50,837 bases of DNA from an uncultured Saprospiraceae bacterium. Its GTDB lineage: Bacteria; Bacteroidota; Bacteroidia; Chitinophagales; Saprospiraceae. Of the stretch, positions 8,783-17,635 are shown in pieces. The notes under the pieces are model-generated. The model made no database searches and had not been told where the DNA came from. It saw nothing but the letters and a program-made list of their open reading frames with translations. The number at the start of each line of letters is the position of its first letter. The first letter of the stretch is position 1. The position numbers and the translations under genes are program-made. Where the stretch lies: positions 1 to 50,837 of the forward strand of contig CALKXE010000274.1 of NCBI GenBank assembly GCA_938003955.1. Direction: 5' to 3'.

Positions 8783-10105
8783 ATGAAAAAAACTTTTCTC
8801 TTAATGTTCTTTGCAGTAGTAAGTCTAGCGCTTAATGCTCAAATGAACAAGATCGATTTTCAAGAATATACCCTTGATAATGGTCTGCACGTAATTTTAC
8901 ATCAAGATAAGTCTACGCCAATTGTAGCTGTATCAATCATGTATCATGTTGGATCAAAAAATGAGAAGCCAGACAGAACTGGATTTGCTCACTTTTTTGA
9001 ACATTTATTATTTGAAGGATCTGAAAATATTGACAGAGGAGAATATACAACCTATGTTGAAAATGCAGGAGGTACATTGAATGCCAATACTTCATTCGAT
9101 AGAACATACTACTATGAGATACTACCTTCAAATCAATTAGAGTTAGGTCTTTGGTTGGAGTCAGAAAGATTACTTCATGCTAAAGTTGAAGATAAGGGAG
9201 TTGAAACTCAGAGAGAAGTTGTAAAAGAAGAAAGAAGATTAAGAATAGATAATCAACCATACGGATCTATCTTACAAGAGTCTATGGCTAGAGCATTCAC
9301 TAAGCACCCATATAACTGGCCAATTATCGGATCTATGGAACACTTGAATGCAGCGGAAGAGAAAGATTATAAGCAGTTTTATAATGATTTCTATACGCCA
9401 AATAACGCAATACTATCAATCGCAGGTGATATCGACTATGATCAAGCTAAAGTATGGATCGAGAAATACTTCGGATCTATTCCGGTAAAGAATCCTAATG
9501 TATACAGACCTTCAATCAAAGAGCCTGCTCTTGGAGGAGAAGTAAGGGATACAATCTATGATAACATTCAATTGCCTGCCGTAGTTATGACATATAGAAT
9601 TCCTGCACAAGGAACTCCTGATTACTATGCTGTAGCAATGTTAGGTACATTATTATCTAATGGTCAATCATCTAGATTATACAAAGCATTAGTTGATGAA
9701 GAGCAGAAAGCTGTACAGGTAGGAAACTTTCCATTAGGTCTCGAAGATCCGGGTGCTGCTATTACTTATGGTATAGCTAACATGGGAGTTGATATTTTAG
9801 ATGTTGAGAAATCTATCGATGCACAAATAGAAATGGTTCAAAATGAACTAATTAGTGATGTAGAATTTCAAAAGTTGAAAAACCAAACAGAAAACGATTT
9901 CATTAGTTCTAATTCTAGAATTGCAGGAATAGCTGAAAGTCTTGCAAATTACAAGATGTACTTTGGTGATACGAATCTTATTAATAACGAGCTAGATAGA
10001 TACTTAGCCGTAACTAAAGAAGATATCCAAAGAGTGGCAAAGGAATATTACAATACTAATAATAGAGTAGTACTTCATTACCTACCGAAACCAGTGAATC
10101 CATAG
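8783..10105 (+). CDS. M16 family zinc peptidase, catalytic subunit
   Basis: This is a 440-residue pitrilysin-type (M16B) peptidase. A signal peptide covers about the first 19 residues, ending in NAQ. The inverted zinc motif HFFEH is at residues 70-74, and the third ligand is Glu149 or Glu150 in VVKEERR, at the expected distance. The C-terminal half is the second M16 repeat and lacks the motif, as usual. The neighbouring downstream gene encodes a partner with no zinc motif, so the two likely form an active/inactive heterodimer in the periplasm, like mitochondrial processing peptidase. The cleaved substrate is unknown. Confidence 0.92.
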   Translation: MKKTFLLMFFAVVSLALNAQMNKIDFQEYTLDNGLHVILHQDKSTPIVAVSIMYHVGSKNEKPDRTGFAHFFEHLLFEGSENIDRGEYTTYVENAGGTLNANTSFDRTYYYEILPSNQLELGLWLESERLLHAKVEDKGVETQREVVKEERRLRIDNQPYGSILQESMARAFTKHPYNWPIIGSMEHLNAAEEKDYKQFYNDFYTPNNAILSIAGDIDYDQAKVWIEKYFGSIPVKNPNVYRPSIKEPALGGEVRDTIYDNIQLPAVVMTYRIPAQGTPDYYAVAMLGTLLSNGQSSRLYKALVDEEQKAVQVGNFPLGLEDPGAAITYGIANMGVDILDVEKSIDAQIEMVQNELISDVEFQKLKNQTENDFISSNSRIAGIAESLANYKMYFGDTNLINNELDRYLAVTKEDIQRVAKEYYNTNNRVVLHYLPKPVNP

Positions 10106-10321
10106 GCAAAGGCTTTGATTCGAAATCTATAAATAGAACCAACAATAAATAAATTATGAAACACCATTGATTGAGCTTGCGGAACAAGAAGAAATAAGAA
10201 TTGGAAATAGTATGTATTGCCATTAAATTTTTATTTATATGTTACGTTTTACAAGCTTTAATCTTCCGAGGAGGTAATTAATCATAGATCGGTGATTTCT
10301 AAAAAATAAAATTTTAAACTA

Positions 10322-12478
10322 ATGAAAAAATATTCAATATATCTTTTGTTCATGGGAGTGTTTTTCATGCAGTGTAGCAAGAAGACTACTGACGGCATGG
10401 TTGACAAAGGAACAGAAATGGTTAAGGAGGTTGCAAGTGAGACATCTTGGAGATCTGGCGTGCCATCACCTGGAGAAGCTAGAGCTATCCAATTAGGAGA
10501 AGCGAATTCTTTTGATTTGAGCAATGGATTGAAAGTAATCGTTGTAGAAAATCATAAAATACCAAGAGTGTCGTATCAATTATCATTAAACAATGATCAA
10601 ATTCTAGAGAAGGATCAAGTAGGATTCGTATCTGTTGCTGGATCATTAATGGGAACAGGAACTACGACAAAGTCAAAAGCAGATATCGATGCTGCTGTAG
10701 ATTTTATTGGTGCTAGATTAAGTACACAAGGAAGTGGTGTATTCGCAAGTGGATTGAAAAAACATTCGCAGAAGCTTTTAGAAGTGATGACTGATGTTCT
10801 TTATAATCCATCATTTCCGGAAGAAGAGTTCAAGAAAATCAAGACTCAGACAATCTCAGGTTTGTCACAAACAGCAAGTAACGCTGATGCAATGGCTGGT
10901 AATGTAGCTGGAGTATTGAACTATGGAGTTAATCATCCATATGGTGAGATCCAAACTGAAGATGATGTTAACAATATGACGATTGAGAATATCAAAAAGT
11001 ATTACAACACATACTTCAAACCTAATAATGCATATTTAATTATAGTAGGTGATGTAACACCAGCTGAAGCTAAAGCAGATGCTGAAAAGTATTTTGCTTC
11101 TTGGAAAAGTGGAAAGATACCTGCAACTAATTATAGTGCGCCAGCAGAAGTGAAAGGATCAAACGTAGCATTCGCAAATAAAGATGGTGCTGTACAATCT
11201 GTAATCAGAATAACATATCCTGTAAATCTTAAGCCTGGTGCTGATGACCAAATAAAGTCTTCAGTTATGAATAGTATTCTTGGTGGTGGTGTTTTCTCTG
11301 GTAGATTAATGCAAAACTTAAGAGAAGATAAAGCATATACTTACGGATCTAGATCGAGTTTGTCAGCTAATTCATTAGTTGGAAACTTCAACGCTGGAGC
11401 GAGTGTAAGAAATGCTGTAACAGATAGTTCTGTATACGAGATCTTATACGAAATGGAAAGATTAAGAACAGAGCCGGTAAGTGCAGAAGATATACAATTA
11501 GTAAAGAATTCTATGGCTGGAGGGTTTGCGAGATCATTAGAATCTCCTCAGACAATAGCTAGATTCGCTAGGAACATTTATAAATTCAATCTTCCTGCAG
11601 ATTATTATGAAACTTACTTACAGAAGTTAGATGCAGTATCTATTGCTGATATACAAGCAATGGCTATGAAATACATCAGACCAGAAAATGCAAATATTGT
11701 AGTTGCTGGATCGAAAGATGAAGTAGCAGCTAACTTAATAAAATTTGATGCTGATGGTGTTATAGATTTCTATGATGCGTTCGGTAAGAAATTAGAAGCA
11801 CAAGAAACGGCAATGCCAGAAGGTGTAGATGCAAAAGCTATCGTGTCAGATTATATTGATGCAATCGGTGGTATGGCTAAGGTTAAGGCTGTAAAGACAA
11901 TGGTATCAAAGTATAAAGCTGACATCATGGGTCAAGCGGCAGGAATGGAAACTGGTCAGAAAGACAACAAAATGTTCTACATGGAGATGTCAATGGGTGG
12001 TAACATTATGCAAGAGCAAAGATTTGATGGTGTACAAGCTAAAGTAGGTGGAATGGGACAGAGCCAAACAATTACTGAAGGACCAGAAATAGATGCAATG
12101 AAAGAACAAGCAAATGCTTTCGGTCAGTTATTATACTTAGCTGGTGATAGTCCTTACACAATTGATCTTAAAGGTATCGAAGATGTGAAAGGATCTAAAG
12201 CTTACAAAGTACAGGTAACTAAAGCATCAGGTGATAAGTTATATGAATTCTATGATGTAAAGAATAACTTATTGATCAAAACTATGTTGACACAAGATGT
12301 TCCAGGTGGTGAACCACAATCTATCACTACTGAAATAGCTGATTATAAAGAAGTGAGTGGTATCATGGTTCCACATAAGGTGACAATCCTTGGAGCAATG
12401 CCATTTCCTTTGGTAATGAATGCTGAAAGTATAACGTTAAACGGTACTATTCCGGCTGCAAAATTCAAGACGAACTAA
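10322..12478 (+). CDS. M16 family non-catalytic subunit with C-terminal lipoprotein-sorting-like domain
   Basis: The 718-residue protein starts with a lipoprotein signal (FFMQCSKK, Cys19). Residues 60-480 hold two M16 repeats. The place where HxxEH should be reads VAGSLMGTGTTTK, so no zinc can bind. The conserved Arg and Tyr of the M16 partner subunit are present in NLREDKAYTYG (near residue 340). About 230 extra C-terminal residues follow, with an alternating beta pattern (GQAAGMETGQKDNKMFYMEM onward) resembling LolA/LppX-type folds that bind lipid-linked cargo; this assignment is tentative. It pairs with the catalytic subunit encoded upstream. The gene is followed by a strong terminator. 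Confidence 0.88.
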   Translation: MKKYSIYLLFMGVFFMQCSKKTTDGMVDKGTEMVKEVASETSWRSGVPSPGEARAIQLGEANSFDLSNGLKVIVVENHKIPRVSYQLSLNNDQILEKDQVGFVSVAGSLMGTGTTTKSKADIDAAVDFIGARLSTQGSGVFASGLKKHSQKLLEVMTDVLYNPSFPEEEFKKIKTQTISGLSQTASNADAMAGNVAGVLNYGVNHPYGEIQTEDDVNNMTIENIKKYYNTYFKPNNAYLIIVGDVTPAEAKADAEKYFASWKSGKIPATNYSAPAEVKGSNVAFANKDGAVQSVIRITYPVNLKPGADDQIKSSVMNSILGGGVFSGRLMQNLREDKAYTYGSRSSLSANSLVGNFNAGASVRNAVTDSSVYEILYEMERLRTEPVSAEDIQLVKNSMAGGFARSLESPQTIARFARNIYKFNLPADYYETYLQKLDAVSIADIQAMAMKYIRPENANIVVAGSKDEVAANLIKFDADGVIDFYDAFGKKLEAQETAMPEGVDAKAIVSDYIDAIGGMAKVKAVKTMVSKYKADIMGQAAGMETGQKDNKMFYMEMSMGGNIMQEQRFDGVQAKVGGMGQSQTITEGPEIDAMKEQANAFGQLLYLAGDSPYTIDLKGIEDVKGSKAYKVQVTKASGDKLYEFYDVKNNLLIKTMLTQDVPGGEPQSITTEIADYKEVSGIMVPHKVTILGAMPFPLVMNAESITLNGTIPAAKFKTN

Positions 12479-12508
12479 AAGTTTTGAGTTAAGCATTGAT
12501 AAAATACG

Positions 12509-12540
12509 AACAGGCTGCAAGTTAATTCTTGCAGCCTGTT
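12509..12540 (+). terminator. Strong rho-independent terminator after the M16 pair
   Basis: A perfect 13-bp stem (AACAGGCTGCAAG with CTTGCAGCCTGTT) encloses a TTAATT loop and runs into TTTATTTGCTT. It closes the M16 transcript and lies before the convergent xseB gene. Confidence 0.9.
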
Positions 12541-12572
12541 TTTATTTGCTTCTGTTTATCGGCCACGAAAGC

Positions 12573-12626
12573 CTATGTCTCTTCTAATTGAATAGAAGAC
12601 TATGTCTTTTCTAATTGAATAGAGGA
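12573..12626. repeat. Two tandem copies of a 27-bp unit
   Basis: CTATGTCTCTTCTAATTGAA plus 7 bases (12573-12599) is repeated at 12600-12626 with two mismatches (C/T and A/G). The repeats lie in the short gap between the terminator and xseB. No coding role is apparent. Confidence 0.85.
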
Positions 12627-12690
12627 CTAAATGATTTTGGCGTTAGCAAAGCAGATGAAAGTTTAGTTGCTCGTCACCAGAAACATTTTC

Positions 12691-12873
12691 TTACGCTAAA
12701 GAAACTTCGATTTCTTTCTCTACATCACGTAACTTCTCTTTACACATCTTGATTAATTCTGCAGCACGTTTTACTTCCTTGCCCAGTTCATCGAGTCCTA
12801 TTTCTTCGTTTTGCATTTTAGCGACGATAGATTGTAATTCGCTGTATGCTTTTTGGTATGAATTATCTGCCAT
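12691..12873 (-). CDS. xseB: Exodeoxyribonuclease VII small subunit
   Basis: The 60-residue product is a two-helix protein with the YSELQSIVAKMQNEEIGLDE segment expected of XseB. It binds XseA to form exonuclease VII, which degrades single-stranded DNA. Its start codon lies one base after the xseA stop, so the two genes form an operon read from xseA. The short length is normal. Confidence 0.94.
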   Translation of the reverse strand: MADNSYQKAYSELQSIVAKMQNEEIGLDELGKEVKRAAELIKMCKEKLRDVEKEIEVSLA

Positions 12874-12874
12874 G

Positions 12875-14113
12875 TTATTTGTTAAGTTTTGTGATTTTAG
12901 CTTCTGCTGAGCCTTCGTAATAGTTTATAATTACAGTATCATCTATATCCAGTGCTTGGACATCAGTGACCGTTTTATTGTCTTTTTGAAGCATTACAAA
13001 CCCTCGTTTCAATACGTTCTTTGGATCTGCCATTTTAATAATTTGCTCAGTGTATGATATGTGTTCTGTTAGTTCTTTGAGACTGTATTTTGCCGCTTGT
13101 CTTAATAGTTCTTTTGTCTGATCTAAATGTAAATGATTAGACCTTAATATTTCCTTCGGCTTCAGAGCTATCATTTGAGTGATTTGCTCAAGTTCTAATT
13201 TGTTGTATTCTACCTTTTGTTTTGCTCGTTGATTGATCCATTGCATAGCTTGTATCATCTGCGACTCGAATTGCATATTCCGATCAATAACGAATGCAGC
13301 AACCGCAGTGGGTGTTTTTAAAGCAGAAAAGGATACTAAATCAGCTACAGTACTATCAATTTCATGTCCAATTCCTGTTATTACTGGAATTGGAAAAGTA
13401 GCAATCTTATGTCCGATATTATAATTGTCAAATGATGCTAAATCAAGCTTAGCACCGCCACCTCTTATAATGGCTACACAATCGTATTCGTTTTGTTTTA
13501 GCTCGATGGTTTCTAGTGCAGCACAAACTTCTCTTTCAGTGTTTGTTCCTTGCATTGCAGCTGGGAAGAGGTCTATTTTGATATCATAACCATATTCATT
13601 ATTGGCAATCTGTGCTTTAAAATCTGCAAATCCGGCAGCTGTAGCTGATGATATCACAGCTACTCTTTGGATTACATCGGGAAGGGTAGTGAAGCTATTT
13701 TTTTCTATTACACCAGCTTGTTTTAACTTTTCAATTATTTTCTGACGGGCCATTTCCATTTGTCCAATGGTGTAGCTGATGTCAATGTCCTCTATATTAA
13801 GCTTGAGACCATATCGTTCGTGGAACTCCACAGTAACCTTCAGCTTTACCTTGGTACCTTCAGTAAGGATCGAGGGTAGTAAATCGCCAAGTTTCTTTTT
13901 GATAAAGAGAAATGACTTATACCATATAACAGCGGCACTCTGGGCTTTGACTAGATTGTCTCCCTCCGAATGTTGTACAACTTCCATGTATACTTGGCCT
14001 CTTACTTCCTTTACTTGGCTAATCTCACAGTTGACCCATATTGGTTCTGTGAAATTGAGTGCCATCACTTGTTTGATATATTCGTTGAGTTCGAAAAGTG
14101 AGTATGAGGTCAT
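12875..14113 (-). CDS. xseA: Exodeoxyribonuclease VII large subunit
   Basis: XseA (412 residues) is the catalytic subunit of exonuclease VII. An N-terminal OB-fold (about residues 1-100) is followed by the nuclease domain, with the typical ISSATAAGFADF, IIRGGGAKLDLASFDN and TGIGHEIDSTVADLV blocks (about residues 150-290). The C-terminal coiled-coil region that recruits XseB follows. All family motifs are seen and the length is normal. It is co-transcribed with xseB. No clear -33/-7 pair lies upstream. Confidence 0.95.
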   Translation of the reverse strand: MTSYSLFELNEYIKQVMALNFTEPIWVNCEISQVKEVRGQVYMEVVQHSEGDNLVKAQSAAVIWYKSFLFIKKKLGDLLPSILTEGTKVKLKVTVEFHERYGLKLNIEDIDISYTIGQMEMARQKIIEKLKQAGVIEKNSFTTLPDVIQRVAVISSATAAGFADFKAQIANNEYGYDIKIDLFPAAMQGTNTEREVCAALETIELKQNEYDCVAIIRGGGAKLDLASFDNYNIGHKIATFPIPVITGIGHEIDSTVADLVSFSALKTPTAVAAFVIDRNMQFESQMIQAMQWINQRAKQKVEYNKLELEQITQMIALKPKEILRSNHLHLDQTKELLRQAAKYSLKELTEHISYTEQIIKMADPKNVLKRGFVMLQKDNKTVTDVQALDIDDTVIINYYEGSAEAKITKLNK

Positions 14114-14232
14114 CTATTAATTTGAAGATCAAGTTATAAATATAATATTCTGTAAAGATGCAATAATGATTGATTGAAGGTATAAAATTAACTTCTCAAT
14201 TTTATAAACAAAGATTGAAACGGATGAGGTTT

Positions 14233-16728
14233 CTATTGTTTAAATATTTTCTTAGAAAAATACAACTTTCCATAATCATCAAAGCCAGTAATAATATACA
14301 TCCCTGTCGCTAATTTTCGTGTAGAAATCTGACCAACAGCATTACTTAGATCGACTTTGTAATTTGCGATTGGCGTGCCAGCTAAGTTAAATATAACAAT
14401 GCTAGTTGCTTCACAGTCACAGTTGACATTAAGGTAATCTTCCGCAGGGTTTGGATAGAATCTTAAGTCATCTACATTTGGATTATCAACAGACAATTTG
14501 ATGTTAGACCAGAAAGTAGCCCACGGTCTTGCTTGTTTAATAATCAATTGACCATCTTTTGTGATTTTGTACTCTATATCCATAGCGAAGTCCAGGCTTT
14601 CTTCTGCTTTGTAGAGCGTTTGGAATTCATCATGGATGACTGTTAAGAAGTCTCTCATTTGATCCAGATATTGCTCGTCCATCACAAGTTCATCGTCATC
14701 TAATAAGCTAGAATATCTAAGTACTATATAATCATCTTCGGTCACCGAATATCTGTCTAGCAATATTTCCTCTGGTGCAGAAAAAGCGTCAGGGTTAGTT
14801 ACTAGATTTTCACCTACTTGTGTGTTTAAGTAATAGGTATCTTCGGTTTGGTATATTGGATCAGTACTTACTCCTACGCCATTGGCCTTTTCATCAGGAT
14901 AGTTCGGGTGACAGAGGATACCCATCGATGCAATGTACTGATTGACTCTATAGAAATCCCGTTCATCAAATGCTCGGAAATTCCACATACTCGCATAGAC
15001 CTGCTTTACAGATTTTGAAATGTGACCTTCATCAGGGTGTTGCGTTTTTGATGTGTAAAGTCCTGCACCGCTAAACCCCGGTAGATCTTCATTGTTAGTA
15101 CTCGATCTACAGCGAATAGACGTGCCTTCGGGAAATGAGGTTTGCATATCCTCCAATTGGTCAAGCATCCACTGAGGCATATCTGCATCTTTTATCTCTT
15201 CTCTGAAGTTATCAAGAACATCTAATCTATAATTCAAATCAGATTGGAAATCTGGATCATTGATCATATCATCTACATCCTCAAAGAAGCCATTGTGTTT
15301 CATGAATTCTTGATAATAGTAAAAAGGAATACCGTAGCCATCAGGTATTGTTTGATCTGGAAATCCGAATGTACGCATAGTCGCTACATTTGACGTTTTA
15401 GCACCAAACCCATCTGCCATATCAAATCCTATTTCGTCTAATGGTAATATTGATGTGTAGCTAAGATTAAGATCTGGCGTTTGTTCTTCTGTTGGACGGA
15501 TATCTTCGAACCAAAGATTAACTTCCTCTAGCGTCGCTTCCCTTATGAAATATTTGTCTTGTTCTACTCGATAGTATATGTACTTATCTAACAAATTGGC
15601 AATAGAATCAACCGCTAGTGGATCTCTGATGTATGCATTCGGTAGATTGTCTTGAATAGCTCTTAGATTTACATGAGAGAGTGGTGTTTGTACAAATGAG
15701 GTCATAATACCACCAACTCTTGGGAGTGCATTTGGGACTGCGTCATATAATACTACATCTCTTGAATTGGGAGTTTCGTTCAATGACATTTGCCTAAAGA
15801 AACCAAAGCCTTCAGAAACATTTAGAGCTAGATAATCTATGTCTGCATATACATCTTCTTCTAGAAGAATAGGTACACGTGATTCATCAAATAGTTCTCT
15901 GTCGTCTTCATATTCTGATTGGCTGACAACAGGGACAAAATAGGATAAGTTGTTTTTTAAGAACGGCATGTTAGCGGCTATCAGTTCATGACACTTTTGC
16001 ACGGTTTCAAACGGTCTGCCGGCTCCAACACTGTAGTTGAAACTAAAATCACCAAGTGTTCCATTATTAGAAACTACTGTAGGGTTGTATGTTATTTCTC
16101 CCTTGATAAGGCTTGGGTCTTCTATCCAGTGAGGTGCAGCAGCTTCCATGAATTTTCTATGGAGGTAGTGTGTTTCACTGTTTATAAAATACAGTTCTGG
16201 AAGGTCTGTGTCGAGATTTACTATTGCAAATTTGACGAACTGTTTATCGTTTAAGAATGGTGACCATGGTACTATCGTATCGGCAAGAGAAAGCTCTTTG
16301 AATTTTGTTAAGCTATTCACGGATACTAAACCGTTTTCAAATTCGATTGCTGGTGCAAAATTTAAAGGGCCTTGTGTAGGTATGTCATTGTTTTCTGTGA
16401 TGTCATCGATACCATCTCCATCCGTATCGATTGGTTCATTAATTGAGAACTCCAATACTTGATAGTGTTCTATAGGAAGGGCTTTTAAGGACTCACTGAT
16501 TATTGTAGTTCCCCCGTTACCAATTGTCAATGATGTCGGATGAGAAAAGAGGTCTTCTTGTTTATTTTTGACATTTAGAATGTAATAGTTGTTCGAAGAT
16601 GATGATATTTCTAATTGAACCTGACCATTGTTATTTATCGAGTAGTTACTAATTGCTACTTCTTGGCCAAAGGAAATCAATGGTGCAATAAGAATCACTA
16701 AAAAAAGAATACGTTTTATTATGATCAT
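14233..16728 (-). CDS. Secreted PEP-synthase/glucan-dikinase-like protein with T9SS sorting domain
   Basis: The 831-residue protein starts with a signal peptide (to about residue 22) and ends with a type IX secretion sorting domain (from YPNPAEDYLNVN near residue 755). In between lie a beta-rich region with a DTDGDGIDD calcium motif near residue 100, a phosphohistidine swivel-like segment TPLSHVNLRA with His352, and a PPDK-type ATP-binding domain with RCRSSTNNEDLPGFSG (from Arg539). The order, swivel before ATP domain, matches glucan water dikinases rather than PEP synthase, and SHVNLRA resembles their SHVSVRA motif. No PEP/pyruvate barrel follows. The predicted place outside the cell is odd for an ATP-dependent enzyme. 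Substrate and activity are unknown. Confidence 0.8.
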   Translation of the reverse strand: MIIIKRILFLVILIAPLISFGQEVAISNYSINNNGQVQLEISSSSNNYYILNVKNKQEDLFSHPTSLTIGNGGTTIISESLKALPIEHYQVLEFSINEPIDTDGDGIDDITENNDIPTQGPLNFAPAIEFENGLVSVNSLTKFKELSLADTIVPWSPFLNDKQFVKFAIVNLDTDLPELYFINSETHYLHRKFMEAAAPHWIEDPSLIKGEITYNPTVVSNNGTLGDFSFNYSVGAGRPFETVQKCHELIAANMPFLKNNLSYFVPVVSQSEYEDDRELFDESRVPILLEEDVYADIDYLALNVSEGFGFFRQMSLNETPNSRDVVLYDAVPNALPRVGGIMTSFVQTPLSHVNLRAIQDNLPNAYIRDPLAVDSIANLLDKYIYYRVEQDKYFIREATLEEVNLWFEDIRPTEEQTPDLNLSYTSILPLDEIGFDMADGFGAKTSNVATMRTFGFPDQTIPDGYGIPFYYYQEFMKHNGFFEDVDDMINDPDFQSDLNYRLDVLDNFREEIKDADMPQWMLDQLEDMQTSFPEGTSIRCRSSTNNEDLPGFSGAGLYTSKTQHPDEGHISKSVKQVYASMWNFRAFDERDFYRVNQYIASMGILCHPNYPDEKANGVGVSTDPIYQTEDTYYLNTQVGENLVTNPDAFSAPEEILLDRYSVTEDDYIVLRYSSLLDDDELVMDEQYLDQMRDFLTVIHDEFQTLYKAEESLDFAMDIEYKITKDGQLIIKQARPWATFWSNIKLSVDNPNVDDLRFYPNPAEDYLNVNCDCEATSIVIFNLAGTPIANYKVDLSNAVGQISTRKLATGMYIITGFDDYGKLYFSKKIFKQ

Positions 16729-16904
16729 GGTCTATGATATGGGTTAACTAACTGTGTAAATATAGTAAACCAGAAGGTTATATTTTGTCGTCTGTGAATA
16801 TTATAGAAACATTTTAGTTTACTAGTAAAAAAGATCCTAATTTTTGAATACCCCACCGTGATCGGATGGAGCATTTACCAAAAAAAATCCAACATGAAAG
16901 TCTG

Positions 16905-16973
16905 AAATCGAATCTTTTAGTTGTAAGGCGTTTTTATGCAAAAACATCTTTTTATAACCCCGCCGCAAGCATC
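16905..16973 (-). repeat. Long-distance inverted repeat, left arm
   Basis: On the minus strand this segment (GCTTGCGGCGG, TAAAAAGATGTTTTTG, CGCCTTAC) aligns over about 69 bases with the plus strand at 23752-23823. By eye the match is roughly three in four bases. The two arms flank the whole MarR/RND operon. Confidence 0.55.
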
Positions 16974-17017
16974 GGAGAATTTAAGTATTAAACCTTTTTT
17001 AATTTCAACTGTCTATG

Positions 17018-17035
17018 TAGTTCCATAGTGAACTA
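17018..17035. promoter_or_regulatory. Candidate MarR operator palindrome
   Basis: TAGTTC-CATAGT-GAACTA is a palindrome with perfect 6-base arms. It overlaps the -33 position of the putative marR promoter, which fits autorepression by a MarR-family dimer. The site is inferred from symmetry and place only. Confidence 0.55.
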
Positions 17036-17050
17036 AATAATATAAATTTG
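17021..17050 (+). promoter_or_regulatory. Putative marR promoter
   Basis: TAAATTTG (17043-17050) matches TAnnTTTG exactly, with TTC (one mismatch to TTG) 19 bases upstream at 17021-17023. The box overlaps the TTG start codon proposed for marR, so either this promoter or that start codon needs revision. Confidence 0.45.
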
Positions 17051-17530
17051 CAGAAATTTAATCCATACAATCATTTCGGGTTTCTTACCAATAGGGTAGC
17101 TAGACTTATAGTCAAAGCTGTACAACCTGATATGGACACAGAAGGGCATTGTTTTCCAGCGTCATGCATAGGAATATTAGCGGAGCTGTGGGCCAATGAT
17201 GGAATCAGCCAAAAGTACTTAGGTACAGCGTTGATCAAGAATAAAAGTAGTATCACAAAAATGCTTTTGTCACTTGAGACTGAAGGCTTGATTGTGAAAA
17301 AAGATGATCCTGATGATGGAAGAGGAAAGTTGATCTATCTGACTCAAAAAGGAAGAGAAATGCAATATATCATAGAAGGTAAAAGTGGCGAGATGGAAGA
17401 GATGCTACTAACTGATTGTAGTCAAGAAGAGATTGTAATAGCGAAGAAAGTAATGGCGGAGATGTATGAGAAGCTTTATTATAAAGTAAATGGACATAAT
17501 CCGATTGTCAATTCTAATAATAATAAGTAA
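17048..17530 (+). CDS. MarR family transcriptional regulator
   Basis: The 160-residue product has the MarR fold. An N-terminal dimerisation helix (HFGFLTNRVARLIVKAV) is followed by a winged helix with ISQKYLGTALIKNKSSITKM as recognition region and DPDDGRGKLIYLTQKGREM as the wing. It heads an RND efflux operon and probably represses it until a toxic ligand binds. The start is TTG at 17048: an in-frame stop lies at 17018 with no ATG between, and the first internal ATG (residue 30) would cut off the conserved first helix. A palindromic operator candidate lies just upstream. The next gene starts 105 bases downstream. Confidence 0.88.
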   Translation: MQKFNPYNHFGFLTNRVARLIVKAVQPDMDTEGHCFPASCIGILAELWANDGISQKYLGTALIKNKSSITKMLLSLETEGLIVKKDDPDDGRGKLIYLTQKGREMQYIIEGKSGEMEEMLLTDCSQEEIVIAKKVMAEMYEKLYYKVNGHNPIVNSNNNK

Positions 17531-17635
17531 CAACGATTCACCAAGCAATTAAGAAGCTTGATAAGAAAGAATAGATATCCTCAATAGAAAAGTCATTTAT
17601 TGAGCTTTAATATAAAATAGAATACCAACTCTAAG

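Larger units (their letters stand above)
16729..17047. other. Divergent intergenic region between the secreted dikinase-like gene and marR
   Basis: These roughly 320 AT-rich bases carry no gene. They hold one arm of a long-distance inverted repeat (16905-16973) and the marR operator and promoter near 17018-17050. Confidence 0.6.
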
